A DNA stretch of 64,000 nt, from the NCBI RefSeq assembly GCF_004138165.1, contig NZ_RYFF01000003.1:124001-188000 (forward strand), in the 5' to 3' direction. This document shows positions 17,154 to 26,031 of this stretch, piece by piece. The DNA is from Candidatus Chloroploca sp. Khr17 (GTDB lineage: Bacteria; Chloroflexota; Chloroflexia; Chloroflexales; Chloroflexaceae). Every line of letters starts with the position of its first letter. Positions within the stretch are counted from its first letter, which is position 1. The position numbers and the translations under genes are program-made. The notes below the pieces were generated by a model. The model worked only from the letters and a program-made list of their open reading frames with translations, did not search any database and had not been told where the DNA came from.

Positions 17154-17969
17154 TCAGACATGCTCAAGGAGTTCGTGCAACGGTCCGGCGATCTCGGCAA
17201 GGGCCGGGGGGAGCGGGTCGCCACGCAGAATCGCTTGCCCGAGGGCCGAGCTTTTGAGTTCGATCAGTTCCCGTTCGAGTTGATTGGTCATCAAAACGTC
17301 CCGCTGGATCTGGCCGTCACGAATGGTGATCACCCGCTGGGCCGCCGCTGCGACCTCACTGTTGTGGGTAACGATGATCAGCGTCGTGCCCTGTTCGCGG
17401 TTGAGCGTGGTGAGCAGGGCCATGATGTCGGCGGTGGTTTTGGTATCGAGGTTGCCCGTTGGTTCATCGGCAAGGATGATGGCAGGGCGATTGGCGAGCG
17501 CACGGGCGACGGCAACCCGCTGGCGTTCGCCCCCCGAAAGCTGGTTGGGCAGATGGTTGCTGCGCGACGCCAGCCCAACCAGCGTCAGCAATTCTTGCGC
17601 TCGGGCGCGACGCTGACCAGCCCGCAGCGACGACTCATACATCGGGACTTCGACATTCTCACGAGCAGTCAGCGTCGGCAAGAGGTTGTGACTCTGAAAG
17701 ATAAAGCCAATCGTCTGCCCGCGAAAACGGTCAAGGTTGCGGACCTTGGTCAGTGAGGTACCATTGATAATCACCTCACCCGAAGAGGGGCGATCAAGCG
17801 CACCGATCAGGTTCAAGAGCGTGGACTTGCCCGAGCCAGATGGGCCAACAATCGCCACGATCTCACCGGCCTGGATCTGCAGATCGACCTCATTGAGCGC
17901 CCGTACCGGCACGCGCTCACCATAGATACGAGTCAATTTGCGCGTCTCGAGCACAATTGTCGTAGGCAT
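17154..17969 (-). CDS. ABC transporter ATP-binding protein, MacB/LolD type
   Basis: A 271-residue ATPase. Walker A GPSGSGKST is at about residues 42-50, Q-loop in IFQSHNLLPTLT, signature LSGGERQ, Walker B IILADEPTG and H-loop IVTHN. It fits the MacB/LolD/FtsE branch that partners FtsX-like permeases. About 45 extra residues follow the usual end of the nucleotide-binding domain. It is the last gene of a leftward operon, 15 nt after the permease stop, so it probably drives the double-FtsX permease and the adaptor protein encoded upstream. Confidence 0.93.
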   Translation of the reverse strand: MPTTIVLETRKLTRIYGERVPVRALNEVDLQIQAGEIVAIVGPSGSGKSTLLNLIGALDRPSSGEVIINGTSLTKVRNLDRFRGQTIGFIFQSHNLLPTLTARENVEVPMYESSLRAGQRRARAQELLTLVGLASRSNHLPNQLSGGERQRVAVARALANRPAIILADEPTGNLDTKTTADIMALLTTLNREQGTTLIIVTHNSEVAAAAQRVITIRDGQIQRDVLMTNQLERELIELKSSALGQAILRGDPLPPALAEIAGPLHELLEHV

Positions 17970-17984
17970 GATCTTTGCTCTCTT

Positions 17985-20228
17985 CTATTCGTGATAGAGC
18001 GCGGCAATCGGGCGTAGGCGCACCGCTCGCCACGCTGGCAACAGGCCCCCAATCAGGCCGAGGCCCAATGCCAGCCCGAAAATACGCCACAGATCGGCAC
18101 GCGCATAGCTAATGGCCAGCACTTCGCCATACCCCGGGATCAAGATAAGCAACTGGTTGAGGCCCATCCCAAGCCCAAGGCCAGCCAGACCGCTGAGCAA
18201 GGCGAGCGCCAGCGACTCGGCGAGGATCATCCGCAGCACCCGCCGACCACGCCAGCCGACCGCCCGGAGCACCCCGATTTCGTGGGTACGTTCAAAGACA
18301 CTCATGAGCATCACATTCATCATGACGACGCCACCAACAAGCATCATCAAGCCCATCAAGGCCCCAAAAAAGGCGTCCATCGTGGCAAAATCCTGCATCC
18401 GCGAAGTCAGATCGTTCGTACGTGCAACCAGCAGTTCAGGGTAGCGCGCCTCAAGCTCAGCCGCGATCTCGGCGGCTCGTTCAGGCGTATGCAGGCTAAT
18501 CCCGAGAAACGAGACCTGACGCGGCTTGCCAAAGAGACGCTGCGCCTCACGAATATTAATCACCCCGCCCGAGTCTTCATAGCCAATGCCGGTCTCATAG
18601 ATCCCCACAAGCGTAAAGGTCTGACCGCTGAGGCGGAGCCGATCGCCCACCTGCTTGTCCAGGGTGTTAGCAGCCAGGCGTCCCAGGATAATTTCATCAC
18701 TGCGTTGGATCAAACGGCCCTCATTCACGCGATAATGAGCGATATGGTTCTCGCGGGGGTCAAGGCCATAGAGCAAAAAGAAGGGCAGGCCGGGCACCGC
18801 CGTTGAGCCAAAAACCAGCCGCGACACGGCTTTGATCTCGGGGTGGGTACGAAGGTGATCGGCAAGCCGTTCGTCAATTGACGAGAACATCGCATCAGAC
18901 GCACCCGCTTGCTGGGCGAGAATATCAGCCTGCCCGGCCCCGAGCATCTCGGTAATGACCTGACGCGAGCCTTCGGCGATGCCACTGAGCGCAACGATCA
19001 AGCCAACGCCAACGCCGAGGCCAAGCATCGTCATTAAACTACGCGTCGGTCGGCGCAGCAGATTGCGGAGCGCCGGCCCGCGCAGCAACGGGGCCATCAA
19101 GCGTGCCATCAAGCCCCAGCGCACACTGGCGCCTGCCTCGGCGCGCATCGCCTCGACCGGGGCAAGGCGGGCAGCTCGCCACGCCGGGTAGCCGCCGCCA
19201 ACCAGTCCAAGCACGCCAGCAATGACGACTGCCTGCACCATCGCCGACGCTTCCAATTCACCGCTCAGGAAGCCACTCAACGCCGCCGATTGAGCTAACA
19301 GCGTAATTGAACCAGCCGCGAGCAGCAGGCCAAGCAAGCCACCGGCGAGCGCCACGAGCAGCGCTTCACCAATGATCATACGCACCACACGCTGCCTACG
19401 CCACCCAAGCGCCCGCAGCACCCCGATCTCGCGGGTGCGCTCAAAGACACTCATCAACTGAGCATTCATCATCCCCAGGCCACCAACCAGAATCGCAAAA
19501 ATGCCGATCACCCACCCCATCGAACGATAGATTTCCAGCAGATCGTCCTGACTATGGGGATCGCCCGAGCGCGTCGCTGCCAGATCAGGCCAGCGCTGCT
19601 CAATGTGCTCTTTGATTGCATCGCGTTCATGGGCATCACGGACAAGGACTTTGAAAAAGGTCACCTGGCGACGGCGATCAAAGGCGCGCTGCGCATCATC
19701 AAGGTGGATCACCGCCCCATTGTCTTCAAAGCTCGCCCCGGTCTCATAGACACCAACAACGGTATAGCTCATCTCATTGATGCGAAACTTATCGCCAACC
19801 TGCTTTTTGAAATTGAGCGCCGCTTGACGACCGAGAATCAATTCACGGCGCGTAATCACCGAACGCCCCTCAATAATGCGGTAACGCTGGATCGCAAACC
19901 CGCGAGGTTCTTCACCAGCAATAAGAAAATAGGGCGTCTCGGGTAACTGCAGAATGCCGATAACCGTCTGATTGACAGCGGTCACCCCCGGTATCGCCGC
20001 GATCTCATCACCGATCTCGGCATCGATAGCGCCCATCATGATCAAAAGCGCATCTTTCTGGCTAATGAGCAGATCGGCATCGCGGGTATCGCCCGCGCTG
20101 CCAAACCCACGCGCCATACCCTCACCAAAGGCCGAGAGCACCACGACCGCCGCGACGCCAATCGCCACGCCAAGCAGGGTCAGCAGGGTGCGAACCTTGC
20201 GCCGCAGCAGATTTTTGAAACTGAGCAT
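17985..20228 (-). CDS. ABC transporter permease with two fused FtsX/MacB modules
   Basis: A 747-residue protein made of two homologous halves. Residues 1-370: a transmembrane helix after LRRKVRTLLTLLGVAIGVAAV, a MacB-like extracytoplasmic domain, then three helices containing FERTREIGVLRALGWRRQRV. Residues 385-747 repeat the plan (LLRRPTRSLMTMLGLGVGVG; FERTHEIGVLRAVGWRGRRV). MacB-type exporters usually work as dimers of a single half, so this is a fused pseudo-dimer. It sits between the adaptor and the ATPase in one operon. The likely role is a mechanotransmission exporter or lipoprotein/peptide extractor; the substrate is unknown. Confidence 0.92.
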   Translation of the reverse strand: MLSFKNLLRRKVRTLLTLLGVAIGVAAVVVLSAFGEGMARGFGSAGDTRDADLLISQKDALLIMMGAIDAEIGDEIAAIPGVTAVNQTVIGILQLPETPYFLIAGEEPRGFAIQRYRIIEGRSVITRRELILGRQAALNFKKQVGDKFRINEMSYTVVGVYETGASFEDNGAVIHLDDAQRAFDRRRQVTFFKVLVRDAHERDAIKEHIEQRWPDLAATRSGDPHSQDDLLEIYRSMGWVIGIFAILVGGLGMMNAQLMSVFERTREIGVLRALGWRRQRVVRMIIGEALLVALAGGLLGLLLAAGSITLLAQSAALSGFLSGELEASAMVQAVVIAGVLGLVGGGYPAWRAARLAPVEAMRAEAGASVRWGLMARLMAPLLRGPALRNLLRRPTRSLMTMLGLGVGVGLIVALSGIAEGSRQVITEMLGAGQADILAQQAGASDAMFSSIDERLADHLRTHPEIKAVSRLVFGSTAVPGLPFFLLYGLDPRENHIAHYRVNEGRLIQRSDEIILGRLAANTLDKQVGDRLRLSGQTFTLVGIYETGIGYEDSGGVINIREAQRLFGKPRQVSFLGISLHTPERAAEIAAELEARYPELLVARTNDLTSRMQDFATMDAFFGALMGLMMLVGGVVMMNVMLMSVFERTHEIGVLRAVGWRGRRVLRMILAESLALALLSGLAGLGLGMGLNQLLILIPGYGEVLAISYARADLWRIFGLALGLGLIGGLLPAWRAVRLRPIAALYHE

Positions 20229-20307
20229 GACGCCCCCCTTTATACCATTTGGCTTGGACCGTCATGCACGGCCATCGGCAATCCAAAAGCTGCAAGCTGC
20301 AATGGTA

Positions 20308-21795
20308 TTAGCCTTCGAGGGTCATAGTGGCCGTCATATTCCAGCGCAGCCGCGGATCCCACGTTTGCGGGACAATCGTGACCGTATAGATGACATCGCC
20401 TTGATAGGTTTGGCCCATGGCTTCAATCTGGCTCACCGCACCGGCAAGGGTGAGATCGGGCAGCGCATCGAAGCTCAGGGTAACGGTATCGCCTTCCCGC
20501 ACCGCCACAATATCTAGTTCGGTCAGATCGCTCGTCTCAATCTTCCACGAAGTCAGATCGGCCAGGACAAACGCCGGCATCGTGGCCGATGGCTGTTCAC
20601 CTGGCTCAAGATTGATCGTCACCACGGTGGCCGCAAAAGGCGCGGTCAGCGTTGCTTTGGCAAGGGCAAGCTCGGCGAGACGCAGATTGGCCTGGCTCGC
20701 ACGGACCCGCGCCTCGGCGGCAGCCACTGCCGGCGTTGCTGGATCGGCGAGCACCTGTTGCAACCCGGCTTCGGCCTGTTCCACGCCTGCCTGGGCAGCC
20801 TCGAGTTCACCTGCACGAGCGGTGCCACTCAAATGGGCCAGGCGCGCCTGAGCCGCACTGACCCGGGCCCGCGCACTGGCGATCTGGTCATTTTCAGCCC
20901 CGGCGAGCAAACGATCCCGTCGCGCCTCGAGCTCGCGCAGTTGGGCCGTCGCCGCGTCAATGCCAGTGCGTTCAGCCTGAAGGGCGTGTTCCAAGGCCAG
21001 CCGGGCCTCTTCAAGGGCAGCTTCGCCATTTGCCACCGCACGGAAAGCCGCCGCTTCGGCATCCTGACGGGCCTGGGCCAGCGTTTCGCCCTGCCGCTCG
21101 GCCTCTTCGCGCAGATCTTTATTTTCCCAGACAATGCGGCTATACGCATCCTGGAGATCGCGCAGGGCGTTTGCCGCCTGGGTCACGCGCAACTCGGCCG
21201 CAACCTTGGCCGCTGCAAGGGCATCGCGTTGGGCCTGCAGATTGGCCTGGGCCTGCGTCACGGACGCCTCGGCCTGGGCTAGTTCTGAGCTATTGGGCCC
21301 AGCCAGCAGACGAGCCAAGAGCGCTTGGGCCTCACGCAATTCATCGCGGGCCGCCTGAAGATCCGCCGCCGTGACCCGCCCGGCGGTCTGACGCTCGGCG
21401 GCCTGCGCCTGCGCAAGTTGCGCCTCGGCAGCAGCAACTGCCTCGGGGCGAGCCGGCTCGCGCAAAAGTTCATACTGCGCCTGCGCCTCATCAAGCACCG
21501 CCCGCGCCTGTTCAACGGCTGCTTCAAGCTCAGCCGTCTGCAACCGGGCCAGAGGTGCCCCTGGCGCGACCGTTTCACCCTCACTGACCAGCACCTCGGC
21601 AACGGTACCAGTCAGTGCAAACTGCAACTCAACCGAACGGGCGGGCACAACCCGCCCATCAGCAATGACCAATGGTGGTGGTGGCGCAAACGTATCTTCA
21701 ATGACAGGCGTAGGCGTTGAGGCCTGCCCAAAGGAACAACTTGCCAGCAACAACGTTGCAACGACCACGACCATGCCAAAACCTTGTCGTGACAT
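20308..21795 (-). CDS. Membrane-fusion/adaptor lipoprotein (HlyD/MacA family)
   Basis: A 495-residue lipoprotein: signal peptide with lipobox LLASC near residue 20, an N-terminal biotinyl-lipoyl-like strand region (LQFALTGTVAEVLVSEGETV), a long Ala/Glu/Gln-rich coiled coil (about 80-380, unusually long), then the second lipoyl half (LTAPFAATVVTINLEPGEQP) and a beta-barrel/MP domain. ATG at 21795 with AGGAG is preferred over the adjacent GTG. It is the first gene of the adaptor-permease-ATPase operon. The coiled coil suggests it spans a thick envelope layer or contacts another component. Confidence 0.92.
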   Translation of the reverse strand: MSRQGFGMVVVVATLLLASCSFGQASTPTPVIEDTFAPPPPLVIADGRVVPARSVELQFALTGTVAEVLVSEGETVAPGAPLARLQTAELEAAVEQARAVLDEAQAQYELLREPARPEAVAAAEAQLAQAQAAERQTAGRVTAADLQAARDELREAQALLARLLAGPNSSELAQAEASVTQAQANLQAQRDALAAAKVAAELRVTQAANALRDLQDAYSRIVWENKDLREEAERQGETLAQARQDAEAAAFRAVANGEAALEEARLALEHALQAERTGIDAATAQLRELEARRDRLLAGAENDQIASARARVSAAQARLAHLSGTARAGELEAAQAGVEQAEAGLQQVLADPATPAVAAAEARVRASQANLRLAELALAKATLTAPFAATVVTINLEPGEQPSATMPAFVLADLTSWKIETSDLTELDIVAVREGDTVTLSFDALPDLTLAGAVSQIEAMGQTYQGDVIYTVTIVPQTWDPRLRWNMTATMTLEG

Positions 21796-21844
21796 CACAC
21801 ACTCCTACGTGGTCTGTAAGGTGCATTTTCTGATGTTGCTGCAC

Positions 21845-21909
21845 CCTGGGTACGCGGGCGTCCCGCCCGCTGGTGCTCGCGAAGCGGGCGGGACGCCCGC
21901 GTACCCAGG
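21845..21909. repeat. Long GC-rich hairpin (26-bp perfect stem)
   Basis: Arms 21845-21870 and 21884-21909 are perfectly complementary, beginning CCTGGGTACGCGGGCGTCCC, with a 13-nt centre. A degenerate relative lies at 59196-59257 and fragments near 23139, 31479 and 59091. It is a REP-like intergenic element in the divergent region between the adaptor and the kinase regulator genes. Confidence 0.8.
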
Positions 21910-22102
21910 AAGGTCAGAAAACTTACGTTACAAACTACTAAAGTTCAGGGCTTGCGCTCTAAAGCGCACCCCCTTCATTATCGCACCCCAACCCATGCAA
22001 GCGTGTAAATGTTCGATAACAGCCTGTAACAGTTTGACCAGCACATAGAAAAAGAAGTGTGCTACAATTTGACGCATTCTGGCCAGAAATATGAGGAAAC
22101 CC

Positions 22103-22981
22103 ATGGATCAAACGAAGACACCGGTGTCTCAGGATGCGAGTCTGGCCCCACCAATCTATGTTGTGTCAGGGGGCGAGGGACTGGTCGGATCAGAGGTAGC
22201 CCGCCTGGTAATCAGCCAGTTCGAGGGCGTCCAGGTACCCGTCATTGTCATTCCGAATGTCCACACTCCCGAGCAGATCAGTGAAGTCATCGAAGAAGCG
22301 CGGGTCAGCCGCGGAACCATTCTCCATACGCTGATGGAGCCAGGCGTGCGTCGCGATCTGATGCGGAAGGCCCGCGACAACCGCGTGGTCGAAATTGATC
22401 TGGTTGGTTCGGTGCTCGCCCGCGTTGCCACCCTGGTCGGCAAAGAACCGCTGGGCAAGCCGGGGCTCTACAAACAACGGCTTTCGACCTATTTTGATCG
22501 CCTTGAGGCGATTGAATATTCGATCAAGCATGACGATGGTGCGCGCACCGATGAGTTGCACGACGCCGAGATTGTGCTGGTCGGCATTTCACGCGTCGGC
22601 AAAACCCCACTGAGTATGTACCTGGCGGTGCTTGGCTGGAAGGTGGCGAATATTCCGCTGGTCAAAGAGGTCACGCCCCCGGAAGCGCTCTTTCAGATTG
22701 ATCGCCGACGGGTAATTGGCCTTGTTGTTGACGCAGAACAGATCACCGCACGGCGTCGCCATCGCCAGCGTCGGACAGGCATGGCGTTTGGGAGTCGGTA
22801 TGTCAGCCAAGAGACCACCGAGGACGAGGTCGAATGGGCACGCCGCCTCTTTCGCCAGCACGGGTGGGCCACGCTTAATTTGACTGACCGCTCGATTGAA
22901 GAGAGCGCCGACGAAATTATTGCGCTTGTCGCACGCTGGTTCAAACATGGTACAGAAATTGATCCATCGGGCGAAGCCTAG
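22103..22981 (+). CDS. Pyruvate,phosphate dikinase / PEP synthase regulatory protein (DUF299 kinase/pyrophosphorylase)
   Basis: A 292-residue bifunctional regulator of the DUF299 family, which inactivates PPDK or PEP synthase by ADP-dependent Thr phosphorylation and reactivates it by Pi-dependent removal. The P-loop-like GISRVGKTPLSMYLA, the IYVVSGGEGLVGSE N-terminus, the WKVANIPLV segment and the ETTEDEVEWARRLFRQHGW C-terminal region are family hallmarks. ATG at 22103 lies after GAGG; an in-frame ATG 12 nt upstream has no ribosome site. The target enzyme gene is not in the window. PPDK control fits a bacterium switching between carbon fixation and heterotrophy. Confidence 0.93.
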   Translation: MDQTKTPVSQDASLAPPIYVVSGGEGLVGSEVARLVISQFEGVQVPVIVIPNVHTPEQISEVIEEARVSRGTILHTLMEPGVRRDLMRKARDNRVVEIDLVGSVLARVATLVGKEPLGKPGLYKQRLSTYFDRLEAIEYSIKHDDGARTDELHDAEIVLVGISRVGKTPLSMYLAVLGWKVANIPLVKEVTPPEALFQIDRRRVIGLVVDAEQITARRRHRQRRTGMAFGSRYVSQETTEDEVEWARRLFRQHGWATLNLTDRSIEESADEIIALVARWFKHGTEIDPSGEA

Positions 22982-22990
22982 GCGCAATAC

Positions 22991-23038
22991 CTTGCAAATA
23001 AGGCGCTTGTTTTGACGCAAAGGCGCAAAGGCGCAAAG
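22991..23038 (+). repeat. Dispersed GACGCAAAG-type repeat, copy 2
   Basis: CTTGCAAATAAGGCG is followed by TTTTGACGCAAAGGCGCAAA and a further GGCGCAAAG. The CCTTGCAA head is shared with the copies at 37938 and 61547. Confidence 0.8.
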
Positions 23039-23104
23039 TTTTTAGCGTACGTGAGCGAACCCTTCGCGCCTTCGCGTGAGCTTATTTGAAAAGTAGCGCA
23101 CGGC

Positions 23105-23137
23105 AGACCTCACAGATCTTCAAGATCTGTGAGGTCT
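23105..23137. repeat. 33-bp palindrome, AGACCTCACAG family, copy 1
   Basis: AGACCTCACAGATCTT (23105-23120) and its exact reverse complement (23122-23137) are separated by one base. Near-identical elements lie at 38295, 51814 and 57716. Confidence 0.85.
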
Positions 23138-23181
23138 TATGCACGGAAGCGGGCGGGCCGCCCGTGCGCCCAGGAGACTAC

Positions 23182-26022
23182 TCAGCGCTTGAGTTCAAAG
23201 AGGGTTTGGCCGAGCAACTTCTCAGCCAGTTCCGCAGGTTGTGGTGGGCTGATGAGATAGCCCTGGATGGCATCACAACCCTGGTTCATCAAGAATGTAC
23301 GCTGGGCCTGGGTCTCGACGCCTTCAGCCACAATACGCATATCCAGAATATGCCCGATCGCAATCACGGCGCTCGCAATCGCGGCGGCATCCTTGCTCTC
23401 GGTAATATCGCGGACAAACGAGCGATCAATCTTGAGGATCTGCACTGGCAAGCGACGCAGATACCCAAGCGATGAATAGCCTGTGCCAAAATCATCAATC
23501 GCAAGCTGTACCCCAATCGCTCGTAACTCTTTGAGCAACGCAATGGTACGTTCAATATCGAGCATGGCGGCACTTTCGGTCACCTCGAGGTGCAAACTGG
23601 TCGGGGGGAGCCCCATCGCCGTGAGCAAATTCGCCACCAGGCGAGGCAAATGGGGATTCTGGAGGCTCCGCACCGAAAGGTTAACCGAAACCGAGAGGTG
23701 GTTATAGCCCTGGCGATGCCAGGCCTGTAGCTGCGTCAGGGCACGCCCGAGCACCCAGAGATCAATCCGGGTAATGAGGCCCGTCTCTTCGGCAAAGGGG
23801 ACAAACTCAGCGGGGCTAATCATGCCTCGTTCCCAACTATACCAGCGGACAAGCGCCTCGAACCCATAGATATGTCCCGTCTGCACATCGGCAATGGGTT
23901 GATAGAACACGCGCAACTCGTCTTCGTCGATGGCCCGACGCAGGCTGGTATCGAGATGAAGGAGATCCATACTGCGGGTATGCATCTCGTTATCAAAGAC
24001 CATCGCGCAGGCGCGCCCATTGGCTTTCGCCTGATAGAGTGCAGTATCGGCATCACGCAAAAGATCCTCGGCCCGGATATAGGCCCCGGTAATGAAAGCA
24101 ATGCCAATACTGGCCTGGATCGTAATTTCGAGTGACTCGATTGCCATCGGCTGCGAGAGGATATCCTGGATACGTTCAGCGACCCTGGTGGCGCTTTCAA
24201 ACGACCGCATCTCAGGGAGGAGCAGAGCAAACTCATCGCCACTGATCCGGGCCACCACGTCACTAAAGCGCCGTGAGTTCGAGAGGCGCTGCGCGACCAT
24301 TCGCAAGACCTCATCGCCAGCCGCGTGACCAAGGCTATCGTTGATCACCTTGAAGCGATCCAGATCGAGGAAAAGCACCGCAGCTTGGCGCCCAGAGGCA
24401 AGATCCAGATGACCGAGCATCTGTTCAATCGCCTGGATAAAATAGGTACGGTTGGGCAACCCGGTCAGCGGATCATGGAGCAACTCGTAGCGCAACTGTT
24501 CTTCCGTCTGTTTGCGCATACTGATATCGGTCTGTGATCCTGCCATCCGCACCATCGTCCCGTGCTCATCGGCAACAGCCATGCCTCGGGCCAACACCCA
24601 GAGATACGTCGAACCATCCTGGCAGAACATCCGATATTCGCTCTCAAAATGGGGCAAATCGCCACGCAAATGGGCGTCAATCTGGGCTCGTACATGGTCA
24701 TAATCGGCGGGATGAATGCGTTTGAACCATTCATCGGGGCTATCCCCAATTGCATCATCACCATAGCCCAGCATCATCTTCCAGCGCAGCGAATAGTGGA
24801 TCGTCTGGGTGCGCAGATCCCAATCCCAGATCCCATCATTGGCCCCCTGGAGGGCCAGGACGTAGCGTGACTCGCTCTCGCGAAGCGCCTGTTCGGCATG
24901 GCGACGGGCGGCCAGGGTCTCGAGAAATGCATTGAACCAGCGGGTCAGTTCACCGATCTCATCCTGACTGGTCGCCTGCAACGGCTCTGACCAACCCGGG
25001 CGATCACTCTGATAGAGCTGAAAACGGTAGGTCAACTGGCGGATAGGATTGACGACCGAACGTGAGACAAGCAGTGCGCCAACCGCCACAATTAACAGGG
25101 CCAGCCCCACCGCCAGCACCGTGACGGTTCCAATCGCCTGCACACCTTGATCAAGCGTCTGCACTGGCACGAGACTCATAATGAGCCAGTCGGTGACCTG
25201 CGATTGCACAGAGTTGATCACCATCGGCTGATCATTAATGGTGTGGGTAAAACCACCTTGAGACGCTTGTACCAGGTGCAACAGGTCAGGATGGAGCATC
25301 GCCCCAATCAGATCCTGCTGCGGATGATAAATAATCTGACCTCTCGCATCACTCACCAGCATAAACCCGTCCGTCCCCAGATCGACATGATTAAAATGTT
25401 TCTGGAGCATCTGCGGATCGTAGTTGACCAACAGGGTTGCGACAGGTCGTGCCTGAGCGGTACCGACATCAACGGTCATCAACGCTCGGGCAAGCGTCAC
25501 GACATGCCTAGTATTCGAATTACTATTGACATTTTCAATCAGACCAAACCAGACAACATCGGGGGCAGCGGCACGAGTTTGGGCAATAATGTCGTCACGC
25601 AGATCGGTACGAATATTCGAGATATTGAGCGTATCACCAACGTGGTAATGTACACCATTCTCGGTAAAAATATCAATCGAGACAACCCCACCAAGGTCGG
25701 TGTAACTATCAAGGATATACCCAATCTGCGCCTGGGTTGCCAGGCGCGTATAGGTATCCATTTCGGCCTCAGTCTGACCAAGAGCCTGAAGAACTGGTTC
25801 AACACTCGAAAGATTGATGATCAGACGCTCAAGTTGTTCAAGGTTGAAATCAAGATGGTCGCGATGGCTATTGAGCAACTCGGTCGCATAGTGACTCACC
25901 TCATCATTCACGACCGTGCGCGATACTTGATACGAAGCAAGGCTGACAATCATCAGTGGAAGAATACTGATCACTATCAGAATGGCTATAAATTTCTGGG
26001 TAAGATTGAGCCGCACGCGCAT
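23182..26022 (-). CDS. Cache-HAMP-PAS-GGDEF-EAL membrane c-di-GMP signalling protein
   Basis: A 946-residue bifunctional-type protein: transmembrane helix (11-33), Cache-like extracytoplasmic sensor (35-290), second helix (near 305), HAMP (320-375), PAS (390-500), diguanylate cyclase domain with ISGDEF (near 594, a variant of GGDEF), and EAL domain starting at GFEALVRW (near 722). The EAL domain keeps its metal and catalytic signatures (LEVTES, AIDDFGTGYSSL, KIDRSFV, EGVET), so phosphodiesterase activity is likely; the SGDEF cyclase may also be active. The start at 26022 lies 10 nt after the stop of a sugar-binding lipoprotein gene, so the two are almost certainly co-transcribed and the lipoprotein may deliver the signal. 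Confidence 0.93.
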   Translation of the reverse strand: MRVRLNLTQKFIAILIVISILPLMIVSLASYQVSRTVVNDEVSHYATELLNSHRDHLDFNLEQLERLIINLSSVEPVLQALGQTEAEMDTYTRLATQAQIGYILDSYTDLGGVVSIDIFTENGVHYHVGDTLNISNIRTDLRDDIIAQTRAAAPDVVWFGLIENVNSNSNTRHVVTLARALMTVDVGTAQARPVATLLVNYDPQMLQKHFNHVDLGTDGFMLVSDARGQIIYHPQQDLIGAMLHPDLLHLVQASQGGFTHTINDQPMVINSVQSQVTDWLIMSLVPVQTLDQGVQAIGTVTVLAVGLALLIVAVGALLVSRSVVNPIRQLTYRFQLYQSDRPGWSEPLQATSQDEIGELTRWFNAFLETLAARRHAEQALRESESRYVLALQGANDGIWDWDLRTQTIHYSLRWKMMLGYGDDAIGDSPDEWFKRIHPADYDHVRAQIDAHLRGDLPHFESEYRMFCQDGSTYLWVLARGMAVADEHGTMVRMAGSQTDISMRKQTEEQLRYELLHDPLTGLPNRTYFIQAIEQMLGHLDLASGRQAAVLFLDLDRFKVINDSLGHAAGDEVLRMVAQRLSNSRRFSDVVARISGDEFALLLPEMRSFESATRVAERIQDILSQPMAIESLEITIQASIGIAFITGAYIRAEDLLRDADTALYQAKANGRACAMVFDNEMHTRSMDLLHLDTSLRRAIDEDELRVFYQPIADVQTGHIYGFEALVRWYSWERGMISPAEFVPFAEETGLITRIDLWVLGRALTQLQAWHRQGYNHLSVSVNLSVRSLQNPHLPRLVANLLTAMGLPPTSLHLEVTESAAMLDIERTIALLKELRAIGVQLAIDDFGTGYSSLGYLRRLPVQILKIDRSFVRDITESKDAAAIASAVIAIGHILDMRIVAEGVETQAQRTFLMNQGCDAIQGYLISPPQPAELAEKLLGQTLFELKR

Positions 26023-26031
26023 AAAAAAGCC

